DNA of 64,000 nt from Codonopsis lanceolata. Its lineage: Eukaryota; Streptophyta; Magnoliopsida; Asterales; Campanulaceae. Numbering within the stretch: position 1 is the stretch's first letter; each line of letters begins with the position of its first letter. A model generated the notes under the pieces. It was not told the origin of the DNA and searched no databases. It saw only the letters and a list, made by a program, of their open reading frames with translations. The position numbers and the translations under genes were made by a program. Location of the stretch: the NCBI GenBank assembly GCA_013146195.2, contig CM028378.1, positions 11,895,350 through 11,959,349 on the forward strand. The letters run 5' to 3'. This document shows positions 12,046-23,356 of the stretch, in pieces.

Positions 12046-12209
12046 GGTCATCACCATATGATGGATTGAAGATATGATATTTATTTAAAGAAAATGGATC
12101 ATGACTTTGAAAATGAAGATGTATAGCCCCTTGTTGTGCCTTTGTGTGAGATGGAAATGACTGTTGTCTCGAGAGATGATGGGAAATTGTATAGACAAAA
12201 TTCATGATT

Positions 12210-12560
12210 TCAGTGGGAGAAACCCCAGGATGCCTTGATGGGAAGGATTTATATGAGTGAGCTCGAAAGACTTGATTAAGGAATCTCTGAGATTTGATGA
12301 ACAAAACCCCAAAGAAGACTTGATGGATGAGTTTTATGAAATTTCTAGGGGAGCCCCAGAAGAATCGATAGACGATTTGTGAACTTGCTAGGGAAGCCCA
12401 ATGAAGACTTGATGAATAAGGCTGAGAAATTGATGGGGAAAGCCCTTGAAAGACTCGATTGACGAGTTTTGTAAAAATGAATGGGGGACAGCCCCATAAA
12501 GAAATGATATGTTTAGAAATAGAAATGGGGGACAACCCCAGGAAGGCTCAATGAAAGAGA
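12210..12560. repeat. Degenerate tandem repeat of about 30-60 bp
   Basis: Seven or so diverged units carry GGGGa-GCCCCA-GAAGACTTGATG-like motifs (for example near 12220, 12307, 12352, 12396, 12438, 12482 and 12527). The block lies between gag and protease of the Tat/Ogre-like element. The 164-residue minus-strand ORF across it reads the repeat and is not supported as a gene. Confidence 0.55.
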
Positions 12561-13945
12561 AAATAGAAGGAAAAATACATGAGTATGTTCAAAGAAAAGA
12601 GGACGACTCTAATGAACAAAAAGAGAGTCAAGATCCAAAGTTCACTCTATCGCTGAGTATCACCGGATTGGTGGGTTATGGACTCTACTTAATATTTATC
12701 TTTTGATGATTCTGTATGAATTAGTAAGGGATTTTGTCCTTGACTCATATCACGTTATAACCGATTGAAGTAGATATGTCGATGGCAACTAGGTTAGGGT
12801 GTAGTGTTTAAGTGTTTGAGATGGATTGGTTTTAGGGTTGAAGGTTTGATTGACCTTTGGCTTGAAGGTCTTTTGGGCTATGGAATTGGCTATTTTGGAA
12901 GGGTGATCATAAGCGATCGTTGGTTGGCTTTTAGGCTGTGGGTTTGGATGGAAAATTGGTTTCTGGCTTTGGTCCATTATGTGTCGATTTTCCAAGAGAG
13001 GCTCCAACTAATTTGTGTAAGAGAGAGAAGTGGACAAATGATGGATTTGTTTCATAGAGGTTTTTTTTTGTGCTCTAACTTTTTCCTAGGTTGCCCTTGT
13101 GGGTTTTCAACCTAGCAAGCTATTTTTTTCTTTTTGTCGCTTTAATTTTTTTCCTAGGGCGCCCTTGCTGGTTTTCGTCCTAGCGAGCCTTTTTCTCTTT
13201 TTTTTCCTTTCAGAGCATTGTAACAAAGGTATTTGAAAAATGTCCTCCCTCTCTGTTTGGAGTAGGAGAATTTTCGTTCTTGGTTGATATAAGGGTAGAG
13301 CAACCCCCAGTTTTGGGAAGCTGGATAATGAAGATGACTCTTCGGTTGATTGAAGACAAAAAATCTTGGCTTTGGCCAAGGTTGAGTATTCAAACAAGGG
13401 TTTGGTACAAATTGGGTTTATGGACAAGGCTTGGGGCTTGGATGCAGTTTGGTATAAGTTGGGCCTTGGGAGAGGTTTTTGGTGTAGGTTGGATTTAACG
13501 TTTAAGGTTTAGGAAGGTCTTTGGCGTGAATTGGATTTTGGACAAAACTGAGGTTTAAAAAGGGTTTTGGCATGATGTGGATTTGGTTAGGATTTGGAAA
13601 GTTTTGGTGTATTATGGAAAGCCCCAGTGTGCTACTAACAGCTCGACCGTAATTGGCCGAATGTGATCTTTCTTAAGACAAATTGTTTGCTTAATTTGGA
13701 TTTCATGCGTTCAATGGTTTACGGGTACATGTCTTCAAAATGACTCATTATTAACTCGTGTTTAAAAGTTATCAAGTGAGTTAATTCATCATCTTTAAGA
13801 AGATTACCGATCAAGAGATGCTCGAAATGAAGCGATTTGAATAATATCAAAGGAAAGGGCATACGGAGATTATACGAAAGCCGAAACTGAGTTTGAAGAA
13901 GGAACCATAAGTTACGTCCAGATGACTTATTTGACAAAAGGAGGT
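12561..13945. other. Spacer between gag and protease of the Tat/Ogre-like element
   Basis: The stretch is rich in GGTTTGG/TTGGG-type motifs on plus and T-runs, with two related boxes, TTTTTCCTAGGTTGCCCTTG (13079) and TTTTTCCTAGGGCGCCCTTG (13148). No protein family is recognised. The ORFs of 60-106 residues are in low-complexity sequence. Confidence 0.35.
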
Positions 13946-15363
13946 TCAAAGGCAAAGGGGCTTGTGGGTATATACAAAATTGATATTTTGAGGTTCTTTG
14001 TCTTTCCTAGAGTGATTGACATATGCCTTGGTCACTTGGATATCTCCAACAACATTGATTGTTGCTGCGGGTGCTGCCTTTGATTGACTTGCTTTAGAGT
14101 AATGGAAAGAGCTCGGGGTTGTATCAACCTTTAGGTACCCTGTACGTATTTCTTTATCTATGTGGATCCCAACTTCGACAATGGCGTTAAATTTTCCATA
14201 CGAGAGGTACGTCATATGTTCAAGATAAATTGGCTGGAGGTTCTTTATAAACATCCTGGCTGACTCAGTTGGGTCAGGTCTCTCTAAAGTTTGAGTAATT
14301 TTCTTTTTCCATCTTGTTGCAAAATCTGCACATGCCTCGTTTTCCCTTTGGGTGCATATTTAAACTTTTTATGGTTTTCAGAGTTGCTATTATCCTTGTA
14401 CCTATTTTGAAATCCTTCAGCCATTTGATCCCAAGTATGAAGTAGTAATTGTATTGCTATCTGCTAATATGAGCCATTGCTTTACTGCCCCAACCAGGGT
14501 CAAATGGAAATTAAAGGCCATTGTTTTAAAACTGGTCTCCCCATAACTGCATTGCAGTGGCATAGGACCTTAGGTGGGAGATAGGGCACCCGATTCCATC
14601 GAATATCTCTATTTCTAGCATTTTAAATCTCGATGGAAGAATAGCTGAGGGTTGCAGAGTCAATGATCGTGCATAAAACTATCATTTGTTTAAGATTTTG
14701 AACATTAACTCTTTGAGTTTCCGACATCTGATTCAACTTTTGAGAGAGGTGGGGCTAGAGGTGTACTGTATGCACTCATAGTATCACATGATTGTTTCTA
14801 GTAAGGTTTATTTATGCAGTCGGTCGTGGTGCTTGGTAGGCATTGTATGGGGTGTAATATTTGATGTTCATACCTGGCAACCAAAGTCATTAAATGAGAG
14901 GTAAGTTGTGACTTTCCCCTGTGGGACATAGCTCCTTAGATCTGCATGCAGGCTATTTTGGAGTGGGTTGGTGGTAAGGAAAAGGAAAACCACTTGGATT
15001 TGGTTGTGGGACATTGATATTTTGGAAAGGGTAGCTAGTATTAGGAAAGGAGGGTTGGTGTTTGGCATGTTGGCATTTGGGGGAAGGGTGTTGTTGTTTG
15101 GGAAAGGAGAAGAGGTGTTTGGAAAAGGTGAGCTAGTGTTTGGGAACTGAGGAGGGTTGTTGTTTTGGAGATGAGGATTGGTGTTCAGAGGAGCATTTGA
15201 GATTGATGAGGAGGTTTGGCCTCAAGCTTTGCATGAGGGATTCTATGTGACCCATTAGGCGCTCAGTGTGCGCACTAAGATTCTGATCCATCCATTGTTG
15301 CATAGCGGGAGTAGGAGGAGCCAATGTATCAGTACCCATAAAAGTCTGTTCTTCTTCGGCCAT
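13946..15363 (-). pseudogene. gag of the Tat/Ogre-like element (broken)
   Basis: The likely start is the ATG at 15363 (MAEEEQTFMGTDTLAPP...). The N-terminal part ends in a Pro/Asn/Ser-rich stretch with a repeated FPNTSSP motif (about 15050-15150). The capsid-like part is frameshifted, but fragments are readable: FATRWKKKITQTLERPDP, then ARMFIKNLQPIYLEHMTYL, then FNAIVEVGIHIDKEI with a G-L continuation. That order and motif set are typical of Tat/Ogre gag. Several stops and frame changes make it non-functional. Similar sequence is not seen in the other gag copies in this window, which belong to a different subfamily. Confidence 0.6.
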
Positions 15364-15540
15364 TTCACTCAAATAAGTACTTTCCCCACTTGTATCAGAA
15401 CTTGAACCCAAATTTCTGATTAGACGGCCAATACTATATCTTCTTGTCCAATTCCGGGCCAGATTTATGAGAAAGAGGGTCAAGGGCGGTGCATGAGAAG
15501 GTATGACTTGGGAAATTGGGAGGAGAAGTATATTGTGCAT

Positions 15541-16605
15541 TTATAACAAACAATTTTTCCTAAAAAAATTGGTCAGACAAGCATAGCTTTGTTTTGACAC
15601 TCTTTGATTAAGTACTGAAACAATAGATTCTTTCTCTAGAGTATAAGATCTTCGTATTCCACCTGTACATGACCTCCCAAGATTGGACAAATCTCGGGCG
15701 AAGGGCATATGCTCTTTCTGGGATCCACCATTCAAACGATTTAGGGATATCAACAAAACTATTGATCAATCCAACTGCATTTTCTGTTGACCATGTGATC
15801 TTTCTCTCTTTTCAACTTTTTTCTCTTTTGATTGCTTTGCCTTTTTTTATTTCCTAGTCAAGGGCTCTTTTTCTTTTGATGATTTTTTTTCTTTTGCACA
15901 TATGATTGGTCACTAACTTTGGAGTATAAAAACTGATCGATCATGAAGTGTCCTAGAAAGATATATATGATATTTACGCGGCTATGCAGGGTCAGGCTAG
16001 CAAACACCCCGTTGGCCCTTCTTTAAGGGGTGCAGAGTTAGATAATTTCGACCGTTGGGATCTAGCTCTATGAACGTAGGTCCCCCCTAGTGTATTTATC
16101 CAAGTCAAAAAGGGTAACAGTATGATATATACTACTTGAGTACACATTGCACGTGTGTGAGTCATATATATTTTTTAAAACAATTTTTTTGCAATAATAT
16201 AAAGTAGGAAAGAAAAAGAAATTGCTTTTTTTGTTGCTTTAAAAAAATTGTCTTTTTTTTTGTTGTTTTTTGATTTTTGTTTGGTAGAGATCCCCGTAAT
16301 GGGATGGACGATCACTTGCATAAGGACGCCATTTACGACAGAACAAATAATAATAATAAACAAATAAAATGGGGAAACTATCTAGTCTTATTAATTACAA
16401 AATTTCCCTAATCCCCGTAAAGCGAATAAATAAATTATGTACATGCTGTCTCAAATGAATAAAATGAATATTACAAATCTTTTCAATTTCCTTCGGCTCC
16501 CTACAAAGTGTTAGCAATAGCAAAGAACCAAACAAAAATCCCAATATATGTACAAAAGGCAAAAATGAATCTAGACTAAAACAAAATATATTTCAATAAT
16601 AATAA
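15541..16605. other. Leader region of the Tat/Ogre-like element
   Basis: This lies between gag and PBS and is T-rich on plus. No gene is recognised. An A/T-run-rich block at 16160-16280 is low complexity. Confidence 0.35.
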
Positions 16606-16886
16606 GGCCAAATTACAAATTTCCCCGTGAAGTATACACCAAATCTCAGATCATTACCCAAGATAATTTTATCACAATTTGGTACCTAATGTTGCTATTT
16701 GTGCTAAATAGTTACCTAGGGCCTAATTTAAGTGTGCATGACTTAACGTTTTTTCATTAACAAAAGTTGGCTTTAGGTAGCTATTTGTCACAAATGACAA
16801 CATCAAGTACCAAATTGAGATAAAATTATGTTGGGTAGTGATCTGAGATTGAGTGTATACTTCAGGGAGAAATTTGTAATTTGGCC
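16606..16886. mobile_element. PIF/Harbinger-like hairpin MITE, 281 bp
   Basis: The left arm GGCCAAATTACAAATTTCCC is the inverse of the right end GAAATTTGTAATTTGGCC, with about 100 bp of each arm complementary and few mismatches (for example GATAATTTTATCACAATTTGG against CCAAATTGAGATAAAATTATG). Flanking TAA is present at 16603-16605 and 16887-16889. The long inverted repeat and 3-bp TAA duplication fit a Tourist-type element. The flanking TAATAATAA repeat makes the duplication less certain. It sits in the leader of the Tat/Ogre-like element. Confidence 0.75.
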
Positions 16887-16976
16887 TAATAATAATAATA
16901 ATAAATGCATAAGCATATTAACAACCCCAAAGCAAAAATGTGTGTAGCCCTTTTTTTTTGTTTTAAAAAACAAACA

Positions 16977-16995
16977 CTCCTCAGCAGAGTTGCCA
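16977..16995 (-). other. Primer binding site of the Tat/Ogre-like element
   Basis: On minus, TGGCAACTCTGCTGAGGAG follows the LTR end by three bases. It resembles the TGGCGACTC-type site that Ogre-like elements use (tRNA-Arg, from memory). The LTR 3' remnant extends only to about 17057; beyond that the similarity to the 3' LTR stops. Confidence 0.6.
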
Positions 16996-17057
16996 CTCTG
17001 AGAACCAGTTTCGACCCCTTTCATGTGAAAACGAATGGTTTCAAAACTTATGTGGAT

Positions 17058-20014
17058 GCTATGTGGAAACTTTAAGCGTTTTACTTGATGAACTACATGT
17101 TATAATCGGTTGTGATGATGTTATTGAAGCCTTGTTAACAAGTTGTGAATTTGTGATTAGAATACTAAGTCTAGTTGAATAAGTAAGCTTTTATGGAGTG
17201 GTTATATTGTGAATATGACTTGAACACCATGAATGCATTTGACTATCATGAGTTAGATGGTTTGTAGATAGTTAATGGTATCAGTGAGTTTACTTCACAA
17301 CTCAGTAATTGAACTGTGGAACACTTGGTAATAACATGATGCACTGAGTAAAAGTACAACATGATTGGTCATAACACCAAGTGGTGTTTCTGTGTGAACA
17401 ACATGTGCATGAGAAATGATAATCGTTACCATTGTCACTACTAGCTACTACCTTTATCGTTGCTACCTCCACTTTAGAGAAATGTTCGTTGCTAACTTGT
17501 CGCCACTATGACTGCACCACCACTTGATAAACACTCACGGTCCAACGAAGATACATTATCACTAATCATACTTAGCCAACCTATTGAAGAAGGAGTTACG
17601 AGATGAGGTGGTCCTGTTTTCTGCAACCATAACAGATCACGTTATTGGAACGCGAATGATGTTGTGCACAACAGAAGCAAATAGTAAACAATCACGAAGT
17701 AATAACAAGATCAATTGAAAGAGAAGAGAGAGAGAGATTGTCGTCAATAGACTTTCTAAATTTGATTATAGCCAACCTTGTACACGTTATAGAGTTATAA
17801 TTATATATATGGTATAATACCAAACCCTAAACTGAATTAAACAAGATAACAAGAAAACCAATTTGCCATAACGACGCGGTAGCGTCACTCTTCCAAATGT
17901 GACCACCTTCGTACCGACACAGTTGCTTCACCCTTGTGGACGCGACCACTTCAACTCCAAAGAAATCCTGCTGACGTGATGTAGTCGCTTCAAGTACTGG
18001 AACTCCTCCGGAATAAGATGTGATCACTTCGTCCATAGCCACACAACCGTTTTTTATTAATGTAGTCGCTTTGCCTGTCCAGACGCGACTGCCTCCTGGT
18101 GATAAACCCAAATGTCCGTACCGCAGGGGGCACACCCCTATTTGAGGTCCAATCAAATCCTACACACCTGTGCCACCAAAGTCCTCGGAGGACTTGGCCC
18201 ATTGCCTAAGTAATCGAGTCATAATGTTCACAACAAATGATCCATTGAATCCACATGTGAAATCTCTCGAAAGATACGCCTCAATGAGTTCCTATGGATA
18301 GACGAAAAATCTCCCTAGATTGTTCAATTATACAAGTACATGGACTAACTAATCATGATTCAAGGTGGATTTTACTACCACAATCAGATAATATCTTAGA
18401 GAGACCACTAGATTGTTCAGGGAGTGACATTGTCACAATCATTCTTCACCTTTAAGCAGCCTTAGCACTATAAAAAAGGCTGTGTTTGGCACTATTCTGA
18501 GGTTGCACATTCTTGAGCTTTGAATTACACTCGCGACAAGCTACATTATGTAAGAATCATTAAATTAGTCTGTATTCCTTTCTCCCTTGCCTTAAAAGAC
18601 TCCTCATTATTAATTTAAGGTAAATTATGGATGACCACACTAAACTATGGGTCTATTTTGGATTACCCCCCTCACCTATCAATTGAAGGCTTGAAGTAAT
18701 GTGCCCTCCTTAACTATAACATTTCTTAAATTGCATCTTTTGATGAGGTACCTCTATTTGAATTGACGAAATTTTCCTACCTAATACTCACATAACCATC
18801 TTTCTGTATTAATTTTACCACAATATTCAAAATAAAGATATTTTTTTTGTATAAACCATTTTTAGGCACAAAGAAGGTTTTAGAGAAATAAGGGTAAAAT
18901 AGTCAATTGAAACATCAGACATCAAAATGACATTATGGTTTAAAAAAAGTACCTAAAGATGGTCTATTTTAAAACAATCTTTATTTAAATACAGTGGACA
19001 TCTATAATACAATAAAGTTTATACTCACACATGTGCAATTGACTAAAACTATCTAAAGGTTCAGATTTATTTTTTTTACAGAAATCTTGCGGTCACGATT
19101 AAAACTTACCTTCACATGTGAGAAATCGGTTGTTCAACTACCCGTCTCTCTCTCTCCAACTCCCCCACTCATATTTCTTAATATTTTTGTTGGATTTCAT
19201 TTACGATACGTTAAACACGAGCCTGCAATAATCTGCTCTTGTACTAACACTGTGTCATAGGCACGGGCACACACTATAGTCACTATTTAAATAGTATCAC
19301 CCATTTTTTGCGACACTTTTGTAAAAATAGATAATACAAAATAAAAATAAATTTTTTAATTTCTTATGTGTTAACAAAAACGTTTAAATTTTTACCAATT
19401 TTCTGTATAAAGTATAAATATGGTAATTACTTAATTTATGAGATTAATTAGAAATTGCAATGATTAGATTAATTTATTATTTCAATTTGGAGCCACAATA
19501 TATAAAGGATAAATATGTTTTTTTTTTCAAATAGTTGACGGAGGACAAAAAAATTCTTTTCATTTAGATCAATTTAAGCCATTTAACACTACTTTTTACA
19601 ACTCTCAGTAGAGAGGTCGGGTGTTCAAGCCTATTCAGAGGCATCGTTGTTGTTAAAGCCTTATTCAAAGGCCCCATTTAGCTACTCACTTATCTTAACG
19701 GAGAGGTTGAGTATTCAAGCCCTACCAGAGGCACCCTGAGACTTAACTACTCTCAACCGAGAGGTCGGGTGTTCAAAGCCTCCCTAGAGGCACCAATTGT
19801 TCGAGCCATACCAAAGGCATCATATATATAATTGTAGCCTTTCAAGGCATTAAAAATATATTTAAAAAAAACGTTTTACTAAAATCCTCAACTCTTTCCA
19901 TTAGATTCGAAAACATATAACATAACATTATCTACTCAGTCAACTCTTTAATCTTTATCATGGTTAGTTAAAGCAAGAAAAAGTGTCAAAACTTAAGGCG
20001 AAAAAAAAGTGTTA
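17058..20014. other. Gene-poor stretch with diverged repeats
   Basis: No gene is supported. A GA-repeat lies at about 17717-17740. A block at 17870-18190 contains several degenerate copies of GT(C/G)GCTTC/GCGAC-type motifs; overlapping minus-strand ORFs there have no recognised family. The block at 18615-18980 (CCCCCTCACCTATCAATTGAAG, TGAAGTAATGTGCCC) resembles one at 24965-25075, a shared unclassified repeat. Confidence 0.35.
19590..19830 (+). repeat. SINE-like or tRNA-like short repeat cluster
   Basis: Three diverged copies carry ACTCTC-GAGAGGTCGGGTGTTCAAGCC-like boxes followed by AGAGGCA (about 19600-19650, 19695-19735 and 19745-19795). GGTCGGGTGTTCAAGCC resembles a polymerase III B box. 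No matching A box was confirmed, so the SINE origin is only a suggestion. Confidence 0.35.
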
Positions 20015-20262
20015 CTCTATTCGATTTTAAATAATTGTCCTCTTTTCTTTTTTTGTCCGTTCAAAAATAATTGTTCTCTTTAAAAAAAAATCGAATTTTT
20101 TTACCACTTTACCCTTACTTTTTCTATCTAGTTTAATTATGGACATTTTTTCAAGGGCATTAAAGGAAACTATAACTTATACAAATATTTATAATACGAA
20201 AAATTACTTTTTTAAAACGATATGCCAGATCAAAGAATATAATTATTTGAAATTGGAGGGGG
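20015..20262. mobile_element. Diverged Stowaway-like MITE, 248 bp
   Basis: The ends are CTCTATTCG and (inverted) CCCCCTCCAATT, with TA on both sides (20013-20014 and 20263-20264). The interior (ACCACTTTACCCTTACTTTTTC, GGGCATTAAAGGAAACTATA, GATATGCCAGATC) matches the family at 31.7, 40.2-40.9 and 44.2 kb. Confidence 0.65.
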
Positions 20263-20420
20263 TAAAAGGTAACATGTGAAGTAATAATGTAAGCCTTTTA
20301 CGATGAGCAGACCGTCTTACGGATGTTAATTGGTAATACTAAGTCTCACTCTCTCACAACTTAACACATCATAAAGACCATACATTTTTTAAAAAATATC
20401 CGTAAAACCCCAAAACCCAA

Positions 20421-21213
20421 TGATATGCCCAGCTCAAGCTGGGTCACGAGCGAAGCACGAGCTAGCATCACGTGTCAGTCACGAGCATAATTAATGTGGA
20501 GCCCGCCAGCCTAGCGGACAAAGTAATGGAAGCATTAAGTAGCGAGCAGTGCAGCTCTCGTCAAAACCTGATCGGGCACAGGCCTTGCCTGTCCGACCAG
20601 GGGTCATGCCCGGGAACCACACTTACACCAGGTAAAGAATCAGATTCATCTCGTCCAAACCTGGTCGAGCACCGGCCTTGTCTGCCCGACCAGGGGCCAC
20701 CCCTTGGATCTACACTGACCTCAGAGCAATACATATCAAATAGCCAGGCAGAGCCTTGCTCGCCCGCGCATATATCGAGCAGGAAGCACCGGAAGCTTTT
20801 TCTCCAAGAGAAGTCAAATGTTTCCATATTCAAGCAGGAAACTTACCTTATCTGCTCCTATATTTACGCGGCCAGCCGCTTATCATGCCTAAAATCAAGG
20901 GATTCTCTCCTTGATTGATTGGGTAACTAAGGAAACTAAATCCTAGACGGATTTAAGGACATTGGGGGCCTATAAATGCTCCTCCATAACCACGAATAAG
21001 GTACACACACTTTCTTGAGCCTTGACACTGTCAAATTGTTTTCAGACTCTCTCTCACACGAAACTTTCTCTCACGCCGGAGGGGTTTCGCGAGACACCGC
21101 CTTGCACTTCCACTTAGGTTTTCTGTGTTCTTAGCCAGGTTCAAGGAAGCAGATTCAAGCCCATATATCCAACCCAACATACGGACGGCCCAAGCTGTGA
21201 TTTTACCACATCA
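20421..21213 (+). repeat. 5' LTR of the TR-GAG element
   Basis: It begins TGATATGCCC and ends CACATCA. A TATA-like CCTATAAATGCTCC lies at about 20968-20981. Inside, CGTCAAAACCTG-TCGGGCAC and CGTCCAAACCTGGTCGAGCAC form two diverged copies of a 70-80-bp unit. The 148-residue ORF is conserved between the two LTRs only by duplication. Confidence 0.85.
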
Positions 21214-21232
21214 GTTTGGTTCCATTGCCAGG
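21214..21232 (+). other. Primer binding site of the TR-GAG element
   Basis: GTTTGGTTCCATTGCCAGG follows the LTR. TGGTTCC-TTGCC-GG fits a tRNA-Glu or tRNA-Asp type plant PBS, with two or three changes. Confidence 0.5.
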
Positions 21233-21297
21233 AAACGAAGTTTCAACACTTTCTTCAAGTTTTTCCAGTGAAAGTTTCCAGAAACCTTCTTGTTGCA

Positions 21298-22567
21298 ATG
21301 GCCGATAAGGGTAGCAAGCATCAGGCTGGAAACAATAATCCACCACAGCTGGTTGATTTGACACCAAGGGCACCCCATGGGGTGCAAACGAGAAGTCAAA
21401 AGGTGGCTGCTTGGCACGCAACTCATGGTAATGACGTGCCATATGTGGAGGAACAGTTGTCCCAGCACGCCAGCAAAAGCCATGCTAGCCAACGTGATGC
21501 TAGGCATGTTATCAATGAAAAGCGCGATGCTCGTGCATTAGATCTCCGAATGCAGTTGAATCGCCAACGGGAGAATGGCCAAGATAGCCATGTGAATTTG
21601 CCCGGGCAAAACCCTGATCAGCAAGCTGCTGCTCTACAAGTTCAGGCAGAGTATTATAACAAGATGTATGCGCTCAACCAGCAACTGCTTGCCTTGGGCC
21701 ACGCCCTGGTTCCAGTTGCAGATTTGGTGCTGCCCGCTTTCAGTAATCCAACACTTGTTGGAGATGGCCATGCCTCCCAACATTTGCCCGCTCCGAGCAG
21801 ACGGATTTCATCCGTCATTCACGTACCATCGGAGAGAGCTGAGGCTGTGAAGCAAGTAAATGACCAGGTGGAGAGTAGATACAGCCGTCAGAATCTCTCC
21901 CACAGACACCATCAAAGGCAAGAGTACCGTGCTCGGGAAGAGAGCCATGGCCGCCGTAGGGCCCGTGAGTACGCAGAAGCAGATGCGCAACGAGCAAGAT
22001 ATATAGCATGTGTCGAGCAGGAAGCTGAAGCTTCTTATGAACCAACTTTTTGCCCACATGTGCGCAGTCACCAATCAGACCCTGCTCGCTCTTCCAGACT
22101 CACTATGGACGCGGAAAGACGATTGTCCGAGAGAATGGAGGCCATGAAAAGAGACATGGTCAAACAGATGGCTAATCTAGTCGTGGTCAAGCTTGGCTAT
22201 GGAGCTACTAAGCAACTGGAGGGCAGCCCATTCACTCAAGAGATTGAGAATGCGCCACCCGCGCAAGGGGTTATCTTCCCGCAATTTGAGAAGTACTTTG
22301 AGAAGACGCGGACAAGCGATTGGCTCCGATCATTCGAGGCATAGATGCGAATGGTCACCGATGTTGAAGCCTTGAAGATGCGGGCATTTGAGGGAGCTCT
22401 TTAGGGAAAGGCACAAGCCTGGTTGGGCAGAGTTCCCCGCGGATCGATTGGCAACTGGGCAACGCTCCGACAAAAGTTCTTGGAGGAATTCGGCACTGCA
22501 GACCCAACCCCCAAAAATCGTTTCGACCTTGCCAAAATTAAGCAAGGTGATAACGAATTAAGCAAGG
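21298..22567 (+). pseudogene. Truncated Ty3/gypsy gag
   Basis: The likely start is the ATG at 21298 (MADKGSKHQAG), preferred over the upstream in-frame ATG at 21268 because the same MA- start occurs in the related element. The first 349 residues are open to a TAG at 22342. They include a Gln/Arg-rich region (residues about 70-130), a YALNQQLLALG segment and an Arg/Glu-rich region (about 200-260), ending with ENAPPAQGVIFPQ and DWLRSFEA, the start of the gag capsid domain. The frame continues past TAG stops at 22342 and 22402 through AQAWLGRVPRGSIGNW and FLEEFG, then stops at the 3' LTR. The rest of gag and all of pol are absent. Confidence 0.75.
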
Positions 22568-23356
22568 TGATATGCCCAACCCAAGCCGGGTCACGAACGA
22601 AGCACAAGCTAGCATCACGTGCCAGTCATGAGCATAATTAATGTGGGGCCCGCCGGCCTAGCGGAAAAAAGTAATGAAAGCATTAAGCAGCAAGCAGTGC
22701 AGCTCTCGTCAAAACCTGACCGGGCACAGACCTTGCCTGTCCGACTAGGGGCCATGCCCGGGAACCACACTCACACCGGGTAAAAAATCAGATTCATCTC
22801 GTCCAAACCTGGTCGAGCACCGGCCTTGCTTGCCCGACCAGGGGCCACACCTTGGATCTACATCGACCTCAGAGCAATACATATCAAATAGCCAGACAGA
22901 GCCTTGCTCGCCCGGGCACATATCGAGCAGGAAGCACCGGAAGCTTCTTTTTCAAGACAAGTCAAATGTTTTCATATTCAAGCAGGAAACTTACCTTATC
23001 TGCTCCTATATTTACACGGTCAACCGCTTATCATGCTTAAAATCAAGGGATTCTCTCGTTGATTGATTGTGTAACTAAAGAAACTAAATGCTAGACGGAT
23101 TCAAGGACATTGGGGGCCTATAAATGCTCCTCCATAACCACGAATGAGGTACACACATTTTCTTGAGCCTTGGCACTCTGTCAAATTGTTTTCAGACTCT
23201 CTCTCACACGAAACTTGCTCTCACGTCGGGGCCATGTTTCAGACTTCAGACTGTACTCAGGTTTTCTATGTTCTTAGTCAGATTCAAAGAAATAGATTCA
23301 AACCTAAATATCAAATCCAACATACGAATGACCCAAACTATAATTTTACCACATCA
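22568..23356 (+). repeat. 3' LTR of the TR-GAG element
   Basis: It is very similar to the 5' LTR and ends ACATCA before the flank TCCAA. It lies 543 bp upstream of the PP1 start codon on the same strand and carries the same TATA-like CCTATAAATGCTCC (about 23118). Confidence 0.85.

Larger units (their letters stand above)
11055..12150 (-). pseudogene. Retroelement aspartic protease domain (broken)
   Basis: On minus, downstream of the expected active-site region, I read MVMTYDNTSR, GPLTMPIEFQVLDI and then FSFLLGLP followed by a stop and IHGVKGVASSFHQYVKFIHE. This matches the pattern seen in Ogre/Tat proteases: a flap region, F-V-DI, an LLG-P-(W)-IH motif and an A-P-S-HQ-KF segment. The usual Trp of the LLGRPWIH motif is a TAG codon here, and a frameshift precedes that motif. 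The TRIM at 11454-12045 is inserted between VMT and YDN. The catalytic D-T/S-G cannot be located with confidence. Confidence 0.6.
3328..17057 (-). mobile_element. Decayed Tat/Ogre-like Ty3/gypsy retroelement, nested insertions
   Basis: Read on the minus strand the order is: LTR 3' remnant (17057-16999), PBS (16995-16977), gag (15363-13946), spacer repeats, protease (about 12.1-11.06 kb), G-patch-like segment (7955-7700), tandem array (6.2-5.15 kb), PPT (4829-4819) and full 3' LTR (4818-3328). Both LTR ends share TGAGAACC and about 60 bp of similar sequence on the plus strand. Two later insertions split it: a TRIM at 11454-12045 and a solo LTR at 7956-11030. I see no reverse transcriptase, RNase H or integrase, so it is a deletion derivative. 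The lineage call rests on the gag and protease motifs, the G-patch-like segment and the PBS type. Confidence 0.7.
20421..23356 (+). mobile_element. Short Ty3/gypsy derivative with LTRs and partial gag (TR-GAG type)
   Basis: The 5' LTR is 20421-21213 (793 bp) and the 3' LTR 22568-23356 (789 bp), both TGATATGCCC...ACCACATCA. Flanks are CCCAA and TCCAA, a 5-bp duplication with one difference. A PBS-like TTGGTTCCATTGCCAGG follows the 5' LTR. The only coding region is the N-terminal and early capsid part of gag, which runs straight into the 3' LTR without a PPT. The gag is homologous to that of the element at 44.5-54.7 kb, which has the same PBS type. It is a deletion derivative that could move only with help. 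Confidence 0.85.

Noticed and set aside
17827..18202. Two overlapping minus-strand ORFs (109 and 70 residues)
   Set aside because: No family recognised, composition fits degenerate repeats, and neither has gene-like context.
20472..20918. 148-residue ORF (and the 78-residue counterpart at 22830)
   Set aside because: It lies within the two LTRs of the same element; the second copy is frameshifted and no domain is recognised.
21214..21232. tRNA gene at the PBS-like sequences
   Set aside because: Only the 3'-end complement is present, as expected of primer sites; no cloverleaf.
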